This document shows, in pieces, positions 56,501 to 61,029 of a DNA stretch of 64,000 nucleotides. Position numbers and translations under genes: made by a program. The notes under the pieces were generated by a model. It worked only from the letters and a program-made list of their open reading frames with translations, was not told the origin of the DNA and did not search any database. The first letter of the stretch is position 1; every line of letters begins with the position of its first letter. The stretch is from Dastarcus helophoroides (taxonomy: Eukaryota > Arthropoda > Insecta > Coleoptera > Bothrideridae), in assembly GCA_028583605.1 (NCBI GenBank), contig CM053333.1, forward strand, positions 30,111,302 through 30,175,301, given 5' to 3'.

Positions 56501-59369
56501 GTTGAGTTCAAACTTAAAATTTCAACTTTTTTCTCAAGAGTTCAAAATTGAGTATTTTTATAGATTTTGATTGACTTTTTCCCGAAAATTTCAAGTTTAA
56601 TATTTCAAAATTGTTAATTTTTCATAAAATTTAAATCGCATTTTGGGAAATTTTAATTTTTTTAAATTGAAAATTCTAATTAAATTAAAATCTGTTACTT
56701 AATTCTCGTTTAAACTTGAAAATTTGTTCCGCATTGGGAAATTTCGGATTTATTCTTGAAACCTTCAGAGTTAAAAACATTATTTATTTAGAAATTTCGC
56801 GTTTTACTTAAGTTTGTTTTTGTTAAATTTTGAAATTTACATTTACAATTTTTACTTTCGAGATAAAACACATTTTATAAATTTCGCATTTTCCTCAAAG
56901 TCAATTATTTTTTTAAAACTCCTAATTTAGGTCTGAAATTGTTAGTTTTTCTGTAAATTTGGAGCTTTTTCTTGTAATGCTGATTTTATATTTATATTGT
57001 GTAATAAGTATCAATTTACAAACATGTAAAACAGAAATCTGCTTAAGAAATTTTGGGAAAATTAAGATTTACTTTCGCAATTTTTCAATTAAATCGAGTT
57101 TTTCTGGATTTTTCAAAACTTAAATTTTAAAATGTTAATATTGTTTCTAAAATTTCAACTTGAACTCGAAATTTTAAGAAATTTAGAGTTTTCTTGTCAA
57201 ATATCAATCTCGTTTATTTTGTATAGAAGGTTTTTTTCTCTCAAAATTCTCAATTTGTGGCATTAATCTTTATTTTAACTTTGAACTGAAACTTAAGTGA
57301 TAACGAAGGCTTCCACAGCCAGAGTTAGTACAGAATATACTTCTTACGAGATTGGACCGTGCCTCTGGTGGACATACTGAGTACCATGCTCCGATGTTTG
57401 GAAATTGGCCTTTTCATTCTTTCATTTTTGCATATTCCCTCATATTCCTCTTTTCATTTATTGTTTCTTTTCTTTGTTTCTGAAGAAGTCCCCTACGATG
57501 GTGGGCGAAACGTTGAACACTTTAAGTAGTTCTTTGACACGGTCCAATCCCGGAAGAAGTATATCCTGTACTGAAACTTAAGTATTGACCTTCTCCAAAT
57601 GTTTAAGCTAGAAATTTTTAAAAGTCTTTAAAATCTTTAATAGTCAAAACTTGAAATTCTGAAGTTAGTCAAAATTTCAGGGAAAAAATAGAAATTATGT
57701 AAAAAAAGTGTTCAAATGGTTTTGTTCAAATCTACTTTTAATCTTGAAAATTTCAAGAACAAGATGCAACATTTTTAATTACAAATGGAATTTTAAGTAA
57801 ATGGAAAATTTGAAAAAACCGACATTTTCCTTTTCATTTTTAAAAATAAATATTTAATTTTTTTGAAATTTGGACTTCGTTCTCAAAATTTTATGTTCAA
57901 ACTCCAAATATCTATTCTGGTCTTGAAGTTTTCAGTTAAAACTTGACAATGTTTTCTGCCTTTTTTTCCAAAATGTAAAACTTAAACTCAATTAAAGTAG
58001 AAATTTTTCAGAAAACAGTAAACTATATTAAAAAAAACAACATTTTTCAATATAAACTACAGAAATAGTACACAATATATTTCAACACCAAAATTTATTC
58101 ACCATGACATACATATTAAAAAAAACTCAAGTCAACAAATACAATTATAAGTCAAACTTGCATCAAATTAACACATTGTTGACCGATCATCTCATGTTTT
58201 CATGCCCAAACGTTTTTAATTTGTCCCGAGTTAACTGATGTTAACGGGCACTTAGTCGTGATAATCTTAGTTATTTTTTAACAAAAAAAGTGTATAAGAG
58301 TTTATTTAGATCGTGTTAATTTCACATTCAATTATGGAATAATAATAGGCGATCATATGAAGTCGCTTCTGTGTAAAATTGCCCATCAACAATGTATTAA
58401 AATTTGATGTAAACCTTCACTTTGCATGTACATTATTTGCAAATTCCTATAACATAAAAAAGAAATTATTAAATCACAATTATGTTTTAACACTAAAAAA
58501 AAAAATCAAACTTGTTAAACACAATTTTCATACTTCAGCATTACACCTGAGATGGTAGCAAATCTGGATACGTCCAAACCTAATTTTTGCCACTGAATCT
58601 ACTTTAGTTAAAAATAAATAACATACAAATAGTCTCCTCATTCCTAAAGAATGAACTTTTTAAGTATCTCCTTCTTAAGTATTAGTTCCACTTAAGTAAA
58701 GGTCCACATTCCAATATTAAGAAGAACAAAAAAACTGCAAAATTTAACTAAAATTGAATCTTCGTCTAAAACTTCATTCAAAATTAAAGTTTAAATTACC
58801 AACAAACCGGTAAATAATTCTCAGCAGGAGATATTATGACAAAAATATATTTAATAGGATGATATATTTCCAAGTTAAAACATCACAACATACAATATAC
58901 AAATACGTTAAAAAACAATGCATTTACCGGAGAATTAATTAACTCCCTAATTTAAAACTGAAGTTTCTACGCTATTCGCGGAGTGATCCGCCATATTTGT
59001 TTCTAGACTAAACAAAACCAATCAAATGACATTTGATTATTTACAAGCCAAAATTTTGCATCAGAAAAAACTTTCATACAAGGGGTGCACAAACAATGAA
59101 ATTTTTAAATGATAAAATGACAAAACAACGGCCAGTTGTTAAAAATAAACTTAAAATATACCATATTTATAGGACCAAAATCAAAACCTACCTGTATTGT
59201 AAACATGAAGTTCGTCAACAATTCCTTCATTGCCTCCACCGAAAACCACCATTAAGTCTTTGATAGCGACTGCACGGTGCCCATGTCTTGGCCGGGGCTG
59301 GGGGCCCGTGGGGTTAGCCACCAATTTCCACTCTAACGCCTTACCCGCCATTACGTGATCACATTGCAT
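17403..59369 (-). CDS. Host cell factor (HCF-1/Hcf) chromatin co-regulator, 12 recognised exons plus a duplicated exon pair
   Basis: HCF proteins are nuclear scaffolds that link sequence-specific transcription factors to histone-modifying complexes (Set1/MLL, Sin3, OGT), known from the family. Here spliced exons give an N-terminal kelch propeller (about residues 1-375), a short FnIII-like segment, a Thr/Val/Lys/Gln-rich middle, an acidic region and a C-terminal FnIII pair. Hallmarks include [52 protein letters not shown] and [13 protein letters not shown]. Single-copy exons sum to 1,261 codons, shorter than human HCF-1. No 26-residue HCF proteolysis repeats are seen. A Taspase-type Q-x-D-G site is absent; the nearest are EVDG and SFDG. 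Exon 1 starts at ATG 59,369 or, in frame, 59,351. The final exon is not identified. Intron 1 is about 19 kb. The coordinates span all exons, not one continuous frame. Confidence 0.95.
17646..17804 (-). CDS. HCF exon 11 (FnIII 2, first half)
   Basis: [20 protein letters not shown], then [20 protein letters not shown] and VYLAVRGK, almost the human HCF-1 sequence ([12 protein letters not shown]). Phase 0 in and out, with acceptor TTTATAG and donor GTTTG. Confidence 0.95.
17805..18785. repeat. HCF intron 10 with degenerate AT-rich motif and a repeat copy
   Basis: It contains the AAATTTCGA-type motif. At about 18,108-18,205 lies a segment (TTTAAAATTCTTGAAGCGTCACCTC, broken into words) that also occurs at about 42,330-42,435 in intron 1 in the same orientation. 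No exon-like sequence. Confidence 0.5.
18786..19795 (-). CDS. HCF exon 10 (acidic region and first C-terminal FnIII)
   Basis: The largest exon, 1,010 bases. It starts [20 protein letters not shown] and [19 protein letters not shown], followed by a long Glu/Asp/Ser/Thr-rich region (acidic domain). It then continues [19 protein letters not shown] and [20 protein letters not shown], the first FnIII of the C-terminal HCF subunit. Donor GTACAT is in phase 0. The FnIII is well conserved. The acidic part contains EVDG, not a canonical Taspase-1 site. Confidence 0.95.
19796..20807. other. HCF intron 9
   Basis: There are plus-strand frames of about 60-89 codons but nothing recognisable. From 20,300 to 20,650 the motif appears in minus orientation (AAATTTCGAAAAATCTCGAAA). 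Confidence 0.45.
20808..21006 (-). CDS. HCF exon 9
   Basis: It begins [19 protein letters not shown] and continues [19 protein letters not shown] through RPKQPSATI, with donor GTAAGT in phase 1. The [10 protein letters not shown] phrase continues the repeated GKPIT style of exon 8. The intron between exons 8 and 9 is only 58 bases. Confidence 0.9.
21065..21631 (-). CDS. HCF exon 8 (Thr/Val/Lys/Gln-rich middle region)
   Basis: 189 codons, phase 0 to 0, starting [19 protein letters not shown] and ending TVTLAKNT. Repeated patterns ([55 protein letters not shown]) are typical of the central HCF segment. The plus-strand frame over the same bases (21,066-21,572) is a shadow. Confidence 0.9.
21780..22045 (+). 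mobile_element. Possible degenerate hAT MITE
   Basis: The left edge AAGGGTGGGGAAACTGCAGTC and right edge GGTTCCACACCTTAT are imperfect inverted partners (AAGGGTGGGGAAAC versus AAGGTGTGGAACCA), in the style of hAT ends. No clear 8-base target duplication could be read, so this is tentative. Confidence 0.3.
22046..23043. repeat. HCF intron 7, degenerate motif block
   Basis: Mixed-orientation GTCGAAATTT/AAATTTCGAC words. Near 22,520-22,580 the phrase ATGGCTATNAAATTAAAAT is repeated in tandem. No coding sequence. Confidence 0.5.
23048..23533. mobile_element. piggyBac-like TTAA element enclosing an LTR fragment
   Basis: TTAA at 23,044-23,047 and 23,534-23,537 flank ends CCCCTTGACATACGA and, inverted, CCCCTTGGCTCACGA. 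TTAA duplication and CCCYTTG ends are typical of piggyBac. Just inside the left end is a GACGTCT...AGACGTC palindrome. A 0.2 kb piece of the LTR family seen at 23.6 kb lies inside in minus orientation (23,284-23,495). There is no transposase, so it is non-autonomous. Confidence 0.75.
23284..23495 (-). repeat. Partial LTR copy (5' two thirds)
   Basis: It begins TGTAACGAAATG on the minus strand, then GGCAGATAAGCGTTCCAGAAA, a TATAAAAGGCGGTCGCC promoter-like segment and CCCTCGAGTCAG, matching the start of the LTR at 62,557. The 3' part is missing. Confidence 0.75.
23645..23962 (+). mobile_element. Solo LTR, copy A (in HCF intron 7)
   Basis: It starts TGTAAC and ends GCGCAACA (TG...CA). It shares GGCAGATAAGCGTTCCAGAAA, CTTATCTGCTTGTTCC, a TATATAAGGCGGTCGGC core and AATAAAGT with copies at 59,946 and 62,557. 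The flanks ATAT/ATAC are a possible imperfect 4-bp duplication. There is no internal retrotransposon sequence on either side, so this is a solo LTR. Confidence 0.8.
24131..24198 (-). CDS. HCF exon 7 (small, 68 bp)
   Basis: It reads [20 protein letters not shown] and ends QQ at donor GTAAGT. Acceptor AACTGCAG keeps phase 1 with exon 6, and the exit is phase 0, matching exon 8. It is too short to stand out as a frame by itself. The splice sites and phase fit are the support. Confidence 0.75.
24252..24431 (-). CDS. HCF exon 6
   Basis: Phase 1 in and phase 1 out. It encodes [19 protein letters not shown] through [17 protein letters not shown] and SPIKI. It is noticeably GC-richer than its introns, as are the other exons. 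The Ala-rich run and VQNVAIVEG fit the basic/middle region of insect HCF proteins, but sequence conservation there is low, so placement rests on phase and composition. Confidence 0.8.
24480..26130. repeat. HCF intron 5, AT-rich and motif block
   Basis: No gene. From 25,200 to 26,100 there is dense plus-orientation motif (TTTCAAAATTTTAATTATTT, AAATTTGACTTTTTC). A GC-richer island CCAGGTGGCGTCAGAGGCGC lies near 24,870, unidentified. Confidence 0.45.
26140..26580 (+). mobile_element. RTE-like LINE/SINE remnant
   Basis: It opens CTAGCTGACCCTGGCGAATT and closes with AAATCCGTCCAGCCGTTCTG then GAGTTATATATGG. Both phrases are familiar from insect RTE-clade elements and their SINE partners. It includes TAGCGCCATCTACTGG and, at 26,243-26,270, a perfect 28-bp palindrome. 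No open reading frame. Confidence 0.6.
26243..26270. repeat. Perfect 28-bp palindrome
   Basis: AGGCTTTGTCGCTT is followed directly by its own complement AAGCGACAAAGCCT with no spacer. Confidence 0.97.
26588..26838. mobile_element. ~250 bp MITE with ~30-bp TIRs
   Basis: The ends CGCTGCTGCGCATGTAAAAG and, inverted, CGCTGCTGCGCGTGTAAAAG pair over about 30 bases. They are flanked by TATA-rich sequence consistent with a TA or TATA duplication. No coding capacity. It is inserted at the 3' tail of the RTE-like remnant. Confidence 0.8.
26849..27667 (+). repeat. Tandem duplication of a ~409 bp unit
   Basis: 26,849-27,252 and 27,258-27,667 align along their full length, both starting AATGGTGAACCCTTTATT and ending GACTGAAAAATATCCCGT, with a few per cent differences. 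The unit is itself made of the AAATTTCGAC-type motif, so this shows one way the motif DNA grows. Confidence 0.9.
27668..29298. repeat. HCF intron 5, 5' half: motif block and small direct repeat
   Basis: Plus-orientation motif to about 28,700. TGTGTGCAGTACGGTG with a following TGTAA(C)AATAAATCTA occurs at about 28,214 and again at 28,544, bounding a 330 bp segment. The plus frame of 174 codons at 28,020-28,544 (Phe/Ser/Lys-rich) has no recognised domain and I regard it as chance. Confidence 0.5.
29299..29539 (-). CDS. HCF exon 5 (Pro/Thr/Ser-rich linker)
   Basis: It starts [15 protein letters not shown] after acceptor CGTCGCAG and ends QPQPQVVK with donor GTATTT (phase 1). The start matches QKYDIPATAAT in human HCF-1 and fixes the frame. 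The remainder is low-complexity linker ([17 protein letters not shown]). Confidence 0.9.
29594..29877 (-). CDS. HCF exon 4 (last kelch blade and start of FnIII/self-association region)
   Basis: [26 protein letters not shown] [37 protein letters not shown], then [21 protein letters not shown] and ILQ at donor GTACGT (phase 0). In human HCF-1 the equivalent stretch closes the propeller and contributes the N-terminal self-association sequence that pairs with the C-terminal FnIII repeats. Confidence 0.95.
30085..30128. repeat. Short tandem TAGTTGTATAA repeat
   Basis: About three variants of AGTTGTATAA(C/A) occur in a row in HCF intron 3. Confidence 0.7.
30461..30613. repeat. Perfect 57-bp foldback
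   Basis: 30,461-30,517 (starting AAATCTTGTTCCCTGAAACC, ending TTGCTCTAAC) is the exact complement of 30,557-30,613 (starting GTTAGAGCAACCTTTG), with a 39-base loop. Similarity extends weakly beyond. The same sequence, diverged, occurs at about 60,959-61,021. It could be a foldback element or an inverted insertion. Confidence 0.95.
30940..31085 (+). mobile_element. LINE-like 3' tail (second copy at 35,632-35,775)
   Basis: GTGTACACACTGACATTTCC, then GTATAAAGCCGATTGGCG, TCTAATATCAATAAA and an A run. A polyadenylation-like signal with an A tail marks a 5'-truncated retroposon. The family is not certain. Confidence 0.5.
31086..33480 (+). repeat. Degenerate AAATTTCGACTTTTT block (copy at 35,776-38,180)
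   Basis: The first ~500 bases are in minus orientation (AAATTCGAAACTC, TCGAAAATCAAAATTTTG), then plus orientation (TCGAAATTTCGACTTTTTTT). A C10-12 run lies near 32,190 and 36,885. The Phe/Lys-rich frames at 31,719, 32,539 and 37,235 are composition effects. Confidence 0.6.
34319..34874 (-). CDS. HCF exon 3, 3'-proximal copy
   Basis: 556 bases, phase 0 in and phase 1 out, with the same protein as 39,020-39,575. Its donor joins exon 4 as G|AA (Glu) in the standard HCF order. If the copy at 39,020 were instead spliced to exon 2 at 35,483, the junction codon would be G|CA (Ala) and the frame would be kept. Confidence 0.88.
35335..35483 (-). CDS. HCF exon 2, 3'-proximal copy
   Basis: The protein and splice sites are the same as in the copy at 40,036-40,184. 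The exon is 149 bases long, entering in phase 1 and leaving in phase 0. Confidence 0.88.
39020..39575 (-). CDS. HCF exon 3, 5'-proximal copy
   Basis: It encodes [17 protein letters not shown] through [14 protein letters not shown]. The acceptor is TTATCAG and the donor is GTAAGT with phase 1. It carries four kelch blades' worth of sequence ([61 protein letters not shown]). The frame is intact and the protein sequence is identical to that of the exon at 34,319-34,874. Confidence 0.85.
40036..40184 (-). CDS. HCF exon 2, 5'-proximal copy
   Basis: It encodes [17 protein letters not shown] through [12 protein letters not shown]. The acceptor is TTCCACAG before CA (phase 1) and the donor is GTAAAC (phase 0). 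It is identical in protein sequence to the exon at 35,335-35,483. In the transcript this copy would come first. Confidence 0.85.
40330..42849 (-). repeat. Degenerate motif block, minus orientation (HCF intron 1)
   Basis: AAAAGTCGAAATTTTCAAAA-type words dominate from about 40,480 to 42,200, the opposite orientation to the blocks at 14.4 kb and 50 kb. Around 42,330-42,435 lies the segment shared with 18.1 kb. No gene. Confidence 0.6.
42852..44139 (+). mobile_element. Mariner element (irritans-like), 1,288 bp
   Basis: TA target duplications (42,850-42,851 and 44,140-44,141) flank 28-bp terminal inverted repeats (CGAGGGTTGCCTTTTATG versus CGAGGGTTGCCTTTTATA, one mismatch). The element has full length for the family and carries one transposase gene, now broken. 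Confidence 0.95.
43024..44072 (+). pseudogene. Mariner transposase, inactivated
   Basis: The N-terminus ([20 protein letters not shown]) has the helix-turn-helix region. DDD motifs are [14 protein letters not shown] and SPDLAPN, spaced as in the D,D34D mariner family. Lesions are TAG at 43,516-43,518 directly after the first catalytic motif, a frameshift before 43,557, and one lost A near 43,905 that ends the frame at YVKTN. The remaining C-terminus ([28 protein letters not shown]) can be read in the shifted frame. About 345 residues would be the normal size. Confidence 0.92.
44488..44715 (+). mobile_element. pogo/Tigger-like 5' terminal fragment
   Basis: It starts after TA with CGGTAGAACCTCGATTATCC, a typical pogo/Tigger end. 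Near 44,670-44,710 a frame reads [13 protein letters not shown], resembling the first residues of a pogo-type transposase, and then dissolves into motif DNA. No right end was found. Confidence 0.55.
44900..45075 (+). pseudogene. LINE reverse-transcriptase C-terminal fragment
   Basis: It reads [20 protein letters not shown] then [14 protein letters not shown], the tail of jockey/CR1-type LINE ORF2 proteins (RTSxLWNxLPxxxF...YNxxxFK). An almost identical DNA segment lies on the minus strand at about 62,087-62,185. Confidence 0.65.
45076..46975. repeat. HCF intron 1: AT-rich DNA and minus/mixed motif
   Basis: GTCGAAATAT and AAATTTCGAG words are present to about 45,500. 45,600-46,250 is plain AT-rich sequence with a (TATG)n-like GTGTATGTATGTATACATA near 45,930. 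The motif returns after 46,260. Nothing coding was recognised. Confidence 0.45.
46980..47640. other. Unidentified interspersed-repeat candidate
   Basis: This GC-moderate stretch without the AT motif starts near ACAGGGTGAGTCACTAAGCG and includes GGTCTTCCGGTTGCACCGGA. A start of the form CAGGGTG(A/T)GTCAC is common at edges of insect dispersed repeats. No inverted partner or target duplication could be read. Confidence 0.35.
47862..47925. repeat. Tandem near-palindrome
   Basis: A 27-bp unit TTCAAATTTATTAATTTGAAC then TTCTTT occurs twice in a row, and each unit with its flank is nearly self-complementary. Confidence 0.85.
47926..50150. repeat. HCF intron 1: mixed-orientation motif block
   Basis: AAATTTCGAGTTTAAACTTG and TTGAAATTTCAACTT words recur through the block. 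A GC-richer island near 50,050-50,160 (GACACCGGACGCGTC, GGCGGGCGAGACGAG, GACGTCACGAAG) interrupts it and is unassigned. Confidence 0.5.
50160..52520 (+). repeat. Degenerate AAATTTCGACTTTTT block (plus orientation)
   Basis: The cleanest large block: TTTTTTGAAAATGTCGACAA, TTCAAAATTTCGAC and TTTTCAAAATTTTGAC recur throughout. A direct 26-bp tandem pair of TTGAAAATGTCGACAATTTT lies at about 51,090-51,142. Confidence 0.65.
52530..52751 (-). mobile_element. hAT-like terminal fragment
   Basis: The minus strand starts CAGGTAGGGAATTCGATCCC and has two copies of CCAATCCCGGGATT (52,676-52,689 and 52,708-52,721). CAGG-type ends with repeated subterminal palindromes are characteristic of hAT transposons. 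No opposite end was seen. Confidence 0.5.
52752..54300. repeat. HCF intron 1: AT-rich DNA with motif
   Basis: This contains plus frames of 153 (53,451-53,912) and 102 codons, very rich in Phe, Lys, Asn and Leu with no recognisable domain. I consider them chance frames in AT-rich DNA. Confidence 0.45.
54311..54989 (+). mobile_element. hAT element, internally deleted, with perfect 8-bp TSD
   Basis: GACTAGAC occurs on both sides (54,303-54,310 and 54,990-54,997). The ends are CAGGGGTTCCCAACC and its complement GGTTGGGAACCCCTG. Near the left end is a CGCGGGCACCATGGCGCCCGCGG palindrome-like stretch, written here in part. The interior keeps only the 3' end of a transposase. Confidence 0.95.
54465..54701 (+). 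pseudogene. hAT transposase C-terminal (dimerisation) remnant
   Basis: [20 protein letters not shown] followed by [12 protein letters not shown] is the C-terminal hAT dimerisation motif as in ZBED/GTF2IRD2-type transposases. Only about 75 residues survive of a protein normally above 500. The start codon shown by the frame is not a real start. Confidence 0.9.
55150..55305 (-). repeat. Penelope-like terminal repeat fragment
   Basis: GGCAATTAAACAAACGTATCGCG and GACTTAATCGTAAGCCACGTG with TTTAGTTCAGTGCTCTAGTAG match the ends at 56,350-56,450 and 1,650-1,900. Confidence 0.55.
55306..55944. repeat. HCF intron 1: mixed-orientation motif
   Basis: GAAATTTTGACTTTTTCG and AAGTCGAAAATTTGAG words in both orientations. 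No coding sequence. Confidence 0.45.
55945..56450 (-). mobile_element. Penelope-like element remnant with inverted termini
   Basis: The left edge (TTTACCACATCCGTAATTAA) and right edge (complement of TTAATTGCCGATGTGGTAAA) form ~38-bp imperfect inverted repeats with flanking GTTTCACACCCC/GTTTCACCCC. Between them lie a coding remnant on the minus strand and a CCAGC...GCTGG hairpin followed by GAAAT. Fragments of the same family occur at 1.7 and 55.2 kb. Confidence 0.55.
56129..56341 (-). pseudogene. Possible C-terminal tail of a Penelope-like GIY-YIG protein
   Basis: The frame reads [20 protein letters not shown] then [13 protein letters not shown]. The pattern H-x-I/F-x3-N-x-K-(I/L)-L followed some 10 residues later by a Glu and aromatic residues resembles the last part of the GIY-YIG endonuclease region in Penelope-like retroelements (H..K.NIEN..LL......R...E.I.I). 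No RT or catalytic GIY-YIG motif is left. Confidence 0.45.
56451..57325. repeat. HCF intron 1: motif block
   Basis: AAATTTCTACTTAAAT, TTGAAATTTACATTTAC and GAAATTTCGGATTTATTC words. No gene. Confidence 0.45.
57328..57578. mobile_element. ~250 bp element with ~37-bp imperfect TIRs
   Basis: The left end AGTACAGAATATACTTCTTA(C) and the inverted right end AGTACAGGATATACTTCTTC(C) pair, and both continue into a GATTGGACCGTG segment. Inside is CTGAAGAAGTCCCCTACGATG followed by GGGCGAAACGTTG. No reading frame of interest. Confidence 0.75.
58172..58396. mobile_element. 225 bp piggyBac-like MITE
   Basis: TTAA at 58,168-58,171 and 58,397-58,400 flank ends CACATTGTTGACCG and, inverted, TACATTGTTGATGG. 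TTAA duplication plus this end sequence suits the piggyBac superfamily. No coding capacity. Confidence 0.75.
58400..59190. other. HCF intron 1, 5' part
   Basis: Ordinary AT-rich intron with little of the CGA motif. No element was recognised. Confidence 0.4.
59192..59369 (-). CDS. HCF exon 1 (kelch repeat 1)
   Basis: It starts [16 protein letters not shown] and reads through [19 protein letters not shown] and [16 protein letters not shown] to donor GTAGG after phase 1. Two in-frame ATGs (59,369 and 59,351) are possible starts. The second gives [10 protein letters not shown], closer to the compact insect N-termini I recall. The frame is open upstream to about 59,396 without another ATG. Confidence 0.92.
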
Positions 59370-59399
59370 ACCGCCATTGACAATCTGATATACCAAGAC

Positions 59400-59690
59400 T
59401 TGTCAAATGAAAAATTATTGTTGATTTTTCACAACATGCCCGTAACTACTAGACACTGACCGTGATTTACTTCATTTACACTTTAAACGCCACACTTTTA
59501 GACTTGTGATATTTGCAAATTAACTAATAATTCTTCCTACGCCGACGAAGCGGCAAAACGTTACAAAAATGATTTTCATTGGTTCGGTTGGTATTGCAGA
59601 GCGCGAAACGTTATCATTTCTGTAATACCGGACATCTGTTGCACAGTGCCGAAAATAACGTTGCTATTAAAACTCAAAATTAATTTCCTA
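59400..59690 (-). promoter_or_regulatory. Putative HCF upstream/promoter region
   Basis: It lies directly upstream of the first HCF exon. It is richer in GC and CpG than neighbours (GCCGCTTCGTCGGCG, TTTCGCGCTCTGC on the minus strand) and includes ACCGAACCAATGAAAATC, a CCAAT-type box about 210 bases before the ATG. No TATA box was identified. This is position plus composition only. Confidence 0.3.
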
Positions 59691-59945
59691 AAACGAAATT
59701 TTTAATCCTATCCAGGGCTGGGCTTGCCCATATATAGGCGAACTAGGCGATTTAAAAATTATAAACGTGTTTCCCTTTTTTTGTTTTAAATTTTAACTCG
59801 AAAGTGATTATAAAAACTCAAAGGTTTTCGACTTTGTTCTCAATTTTTCTAATTTTATCTAAAATTTTCACTTCGCATTTTCCTCAAATTTTTAGAGATT
59901 TAGTTCGCAATCGTTTTTACAAATGTTGAGTTGTTTGGCCGAAAT

Positions 59946-60256
59946 TGTAACAAAATGTAATTATAAAATTTAGTTAGGAATTTTCTAGAAAATTTGCCGC
60001 GATAATGAATCAAACGGCAGATAAGCGTTCCCGAAATTTCGGCAAACGATAAATCTTATCTGCTTGTTCCTTCCAGAACCCGAAGTGGGACCTATATGAG
60101 GCGGTCGGCTTTCCCTCAGTTAGTTAATTAGAAGTCAATGAATAAGTTACTTAAACAATGTTAGTAAATAACGATTGTAGTGTTCCGAATTCAGTTTAGA
60201 AATAAAGTGGTTACAATTCACCAAGTGTTAATCATTCGAACCGATAACGCGAAACA
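59946..60256 (+). mobile_element. Solo LTR, copy B
   Basis: TGTAAC...GAAACA ends. It shares GGCAGATAAGCGTTCC, CTTATCTGCTTGTTCC, GGCGGTCGGCTTTCCCTCAG and AATAAAGTGGTTACAATTC with copy A. The flanks AAAT/ATAT do not give a clean duplication. Confidence 0.8.
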
Positions 60257-60399
60257 ATATTTATCGTTATTTTTTCTAAATTTTGGCTTTAAAGTTGACA
60301 TTGCAAACTTATTTGGGGGTTTTAATTTGCTTCTTTGAAATTTCAAGTTAAAATCAATTTTTTTTCGATAAACCATTTTGGCTTTTGTATCAAGAAGGT

Positions 60400-60560
60400 G
60401 CCCAATGTCATTTGAATTTTTTTGCGCCTTATAAGTAATTGTCGATATGTGAGCTAGGCATCCATCCATGGCACCCCGTCTTACCTTTGAACTCCTTTTA
60501 AAACCTGCCTCATTTTCAGTAAATTGGTTCATAATTTCTGTTATAGTGGCTAAAGTGGTA
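60400..60560 (-). pseudogene. Possible PP6-regulatory-subunit-like fragment (weak)
   Basis: The frame includes MNQFTENEAGFKRSSKVRRG and AMDGCLAHIST. The spacing of the acidic stretch, RRG and hydrophobic helix faintly recalls the SAPS domain of PP6 regulatory subunits (NE..., RRGxMGHLTxI). A donor-like CAAAGGTAAGA interrupts the match, so it may be chance. Confidence 0.2.
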
Positions 60561-60979
60561 AACAGTAATGCCTTTAAAAGTTTTTTTTCTCTTCAGAATC
60601 CAATCTTTAATATTTTTATGGTCTTCTATTATACCTAATTCGACTATTTCGTTCATATCAGTAACAGATTTTCTAGTGCCATCGTCCTCGTTTAGATCCT
60701 GCCAAATGGTTTCTCGCGCTCCCTTCAAAATCCCACTATTCCCTTTAAAAAGTGTTAAATCGAAACATCGGTAAACGGACCAGCGTTAAGTGGGGTCTTA
60801 CTTTATTATAATCTGAAATTCTTATATTGACTCGTAATTCATTCAACAATTTAGCATATTTTTGAGCAAATCCTACAATTTTTGTATGTAAAGTAGCGAG
60901 GTGCAATTTGTTTATCACGAAGTTACTTGGAATTGACGTCACAAGGTTTGAAAATTGAAATACAAATTTTGTCCCCTGA
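60516..60979 (-). pseudogene. Exon-like fragments of unidentified gene or element
   Basis: On the minus strand a segment with acceptor-like TTGGTTTCAG, coding TKFVFQFSNLVTSIPSNF through RVNIRISDYNK, ends at donor-like GTAAGA (about 60,979-60,802). A second segment (about 60,737 down) reads GARETIWQDLNEDDGTRKSV then DMNEIVELGIIEDHKNIKDW. Codon use and charge look protein-coding, and the sequence escapes the AT motif. The 57-bp foldback at 30.5 kb is a diverged copy of the acceptor end, so the source is repetitive. I do not recognise the protein. Confidence 0.35.
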
Positions 60980-61029
60980 AACCAAGAAAGATTAAAAAAC
61001 ACCACAAAGGTTTCTCTAACGTAAGTTTT

